Source of the DNA: Bacteroidales bacterium
GTDB lineage: Bacteria; Bacteroidota; Bacteroidia; Bacteroidales; P3
DNA length: 40,412 nucleotides
NCBI GenBank assembly: GCA_017483575.1
Contig: JAFUWF010000014.1
Location: 1-40,412 of the forward strand
Reading direction: 5' to 3'
Translations under genes and position numbers: made by a program
In this document: positions 40,156-40,412 of the stretch, one piece after another
How positions within the stretch are numbered: position 1 is the stretch's first letter
Layout of the letters: each line of letters starts with the position of its first letter
The notes under the pieces: generated by a model
Databases searched by the model: none
What the model was told of the DNA's origin: nothing
What the model saw: only the letters and a program-made list of their open reading frames with translations

Positions 40156-40412
40156 GCATAAACCCTTGCACCCTGTGCCCGCGGCAATGCCGTGTGGACC
40201 GCACCCGCGAACGCGGCTACTGCGGCGCCCCCGCCGACCCCGCCATTGCCTCCGTCACCATCCACACCGGCGAAGAACCCCCGATTTCGGGGGAACGCGA
40301 GTGGAACACGAGCGAGCCCCGGGAAAAAGGGGAACGCGAGTGGAACACGAGCGAGCCCCGGGAAAAAGGGGAACGCGAGTGGAACACGAGCGAGCCCCGG
40401 GAAAAAGGGGAA
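40140..40412 (+). CDS. Radical SAM protein (PflA-like), cut by the window edge and carrying a 39-bp repeat array
   Basis: Ninety-one codons are visible. The opening (LGLSINPCTLCPRQCRVDR, then GYCGAP) is the extra Cys motif of a PflA-like radical SAM group. HTGEEPPISGE follows. In relatives this is followed at once by a glycine-rich strand and the CxxxCxxC cluster, but here the frame enters tandem copies of GEREWNTSEPREK until the window stops. The array is in frame, without stops. Whether the radical SAM core resumes is not visible. The start at 40140 overlaps the lipoprotein gene; TTG at 40152 is possible. Confidence 0.75.
   Translation, partial: MQLGLSINPCTLCPRQCRVDRTRERGYCGAPADPAIASVTIHTGEEPPISGEREWNTSEPREKGEREWNTSEPREKGEREWNTSEPREKGE
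40293..40412 (+). repeat. 39-bp tandem repeat, three copies reaching the window edge
   Basis: The unit begins GAACGCGAGTGGAACACGAG and recurs at 40293, 40332 and 40371 without a single change. It encodes 13 residues per copy in frame. The array reaches the end of the sequence, so copy number is a minimum. Confidence 0.95.

Noticed and set aside
40293-40412. CRISPR array
   Set aside because: The 39-bp units are adjacent without spacers, are translated in frame and have no cas gene nearby.
38914-40412. Hydrogenase operon at the right end
   Set aside because: Only hydE is recognisable. The lipoprotein and the truncated radical SAM gene are not HydF, HydG or hydrogenase subunits.

Overview
The window looks like a contig from an anaerobic, probably uncultured member of the Bacteroidota, most likely order Bacteroidales. 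Lineage markers are type IX secretion genes (PorP/SprF plus a PD40/OmpA partner), a DUF6266 protein, a GH92 mannosidase, Bacteroidota-type promoters (TTTG, about 19 nt, TAnnTTTG), a class II-like KdsA and an [FeFe]-hydrogenase maturase. Coding DNA is GC-rich and spacers are AT-rich. No rRNA, tRNA, CRISPR array, IS transposase or prophage was seen. The right edge cuts a radical SAM gene inside a tandem repeat.

Layout. 1-1.8 kb: DUF6266 gene and repeat-bearing spacers. 1.8-7 kb: tamB translationally coupled to a phosphodiester glycosidase lipoprotein. 7-11.6 kb, minus strand: outer-membrane barrel, ROK kinase, frameshifted GH92 mannosidase and a small Cys-rich lipoprotein. 12-15.7 kb: tsaD, porP and a porE-like gene. 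15.7-20.7 kb: two tandem copies of a cassette made of an ECF sigma factor, a one-TM putative anti-sigma factor and a surface/outer-membrane protein, each copy with the same promoter-like motif. 20.9-24.1 kb, minus: DHOD-like enzyme, four-helix-bundle protein, kdsA and a DEDDh exonuclease. 24.4-28 kb: TPR membrane protein, then elbB with an unknown exported protein, and a Met/Cys PLP lyase. 28.4-31.1 kb: WG-repeat protein and dihydroorotase. 31.2-33.9 kb, minus: barrel protein and ADP-forming acyl-CoA synthetase. 34.1-40.4 kb: YejM-like sulfatase, flippase, catalytically gutted GH20 lipoprotein, hydE, a second Cys-rich lipoprotein and the cut radical SAM gene.

The most unusual signal is a family of short-period repeat arrays, often arranged as a purine-rich arm followed by its pyrimidine-rich complement. 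They sit in spacers and also in frame inside genes (tsaD, pyrC, an anti-sigma gene, GH92, ROK). At the starts of porP and the porE-like gene the arms flank the signal-peptide code at the same codon positions, yet use different heptamers (GTGGAAA and TTGAAAA). The pairing is kept while the sequence differs. In GH92 a three-copy heptamer marks a frameshift that loss of one copy would repair, as expected of a phase-variable locus. The tandem sigma/anti-sigma/surface-protein cassettes directly behind the type IX secretion pair are the second candidate for an undescribed system.
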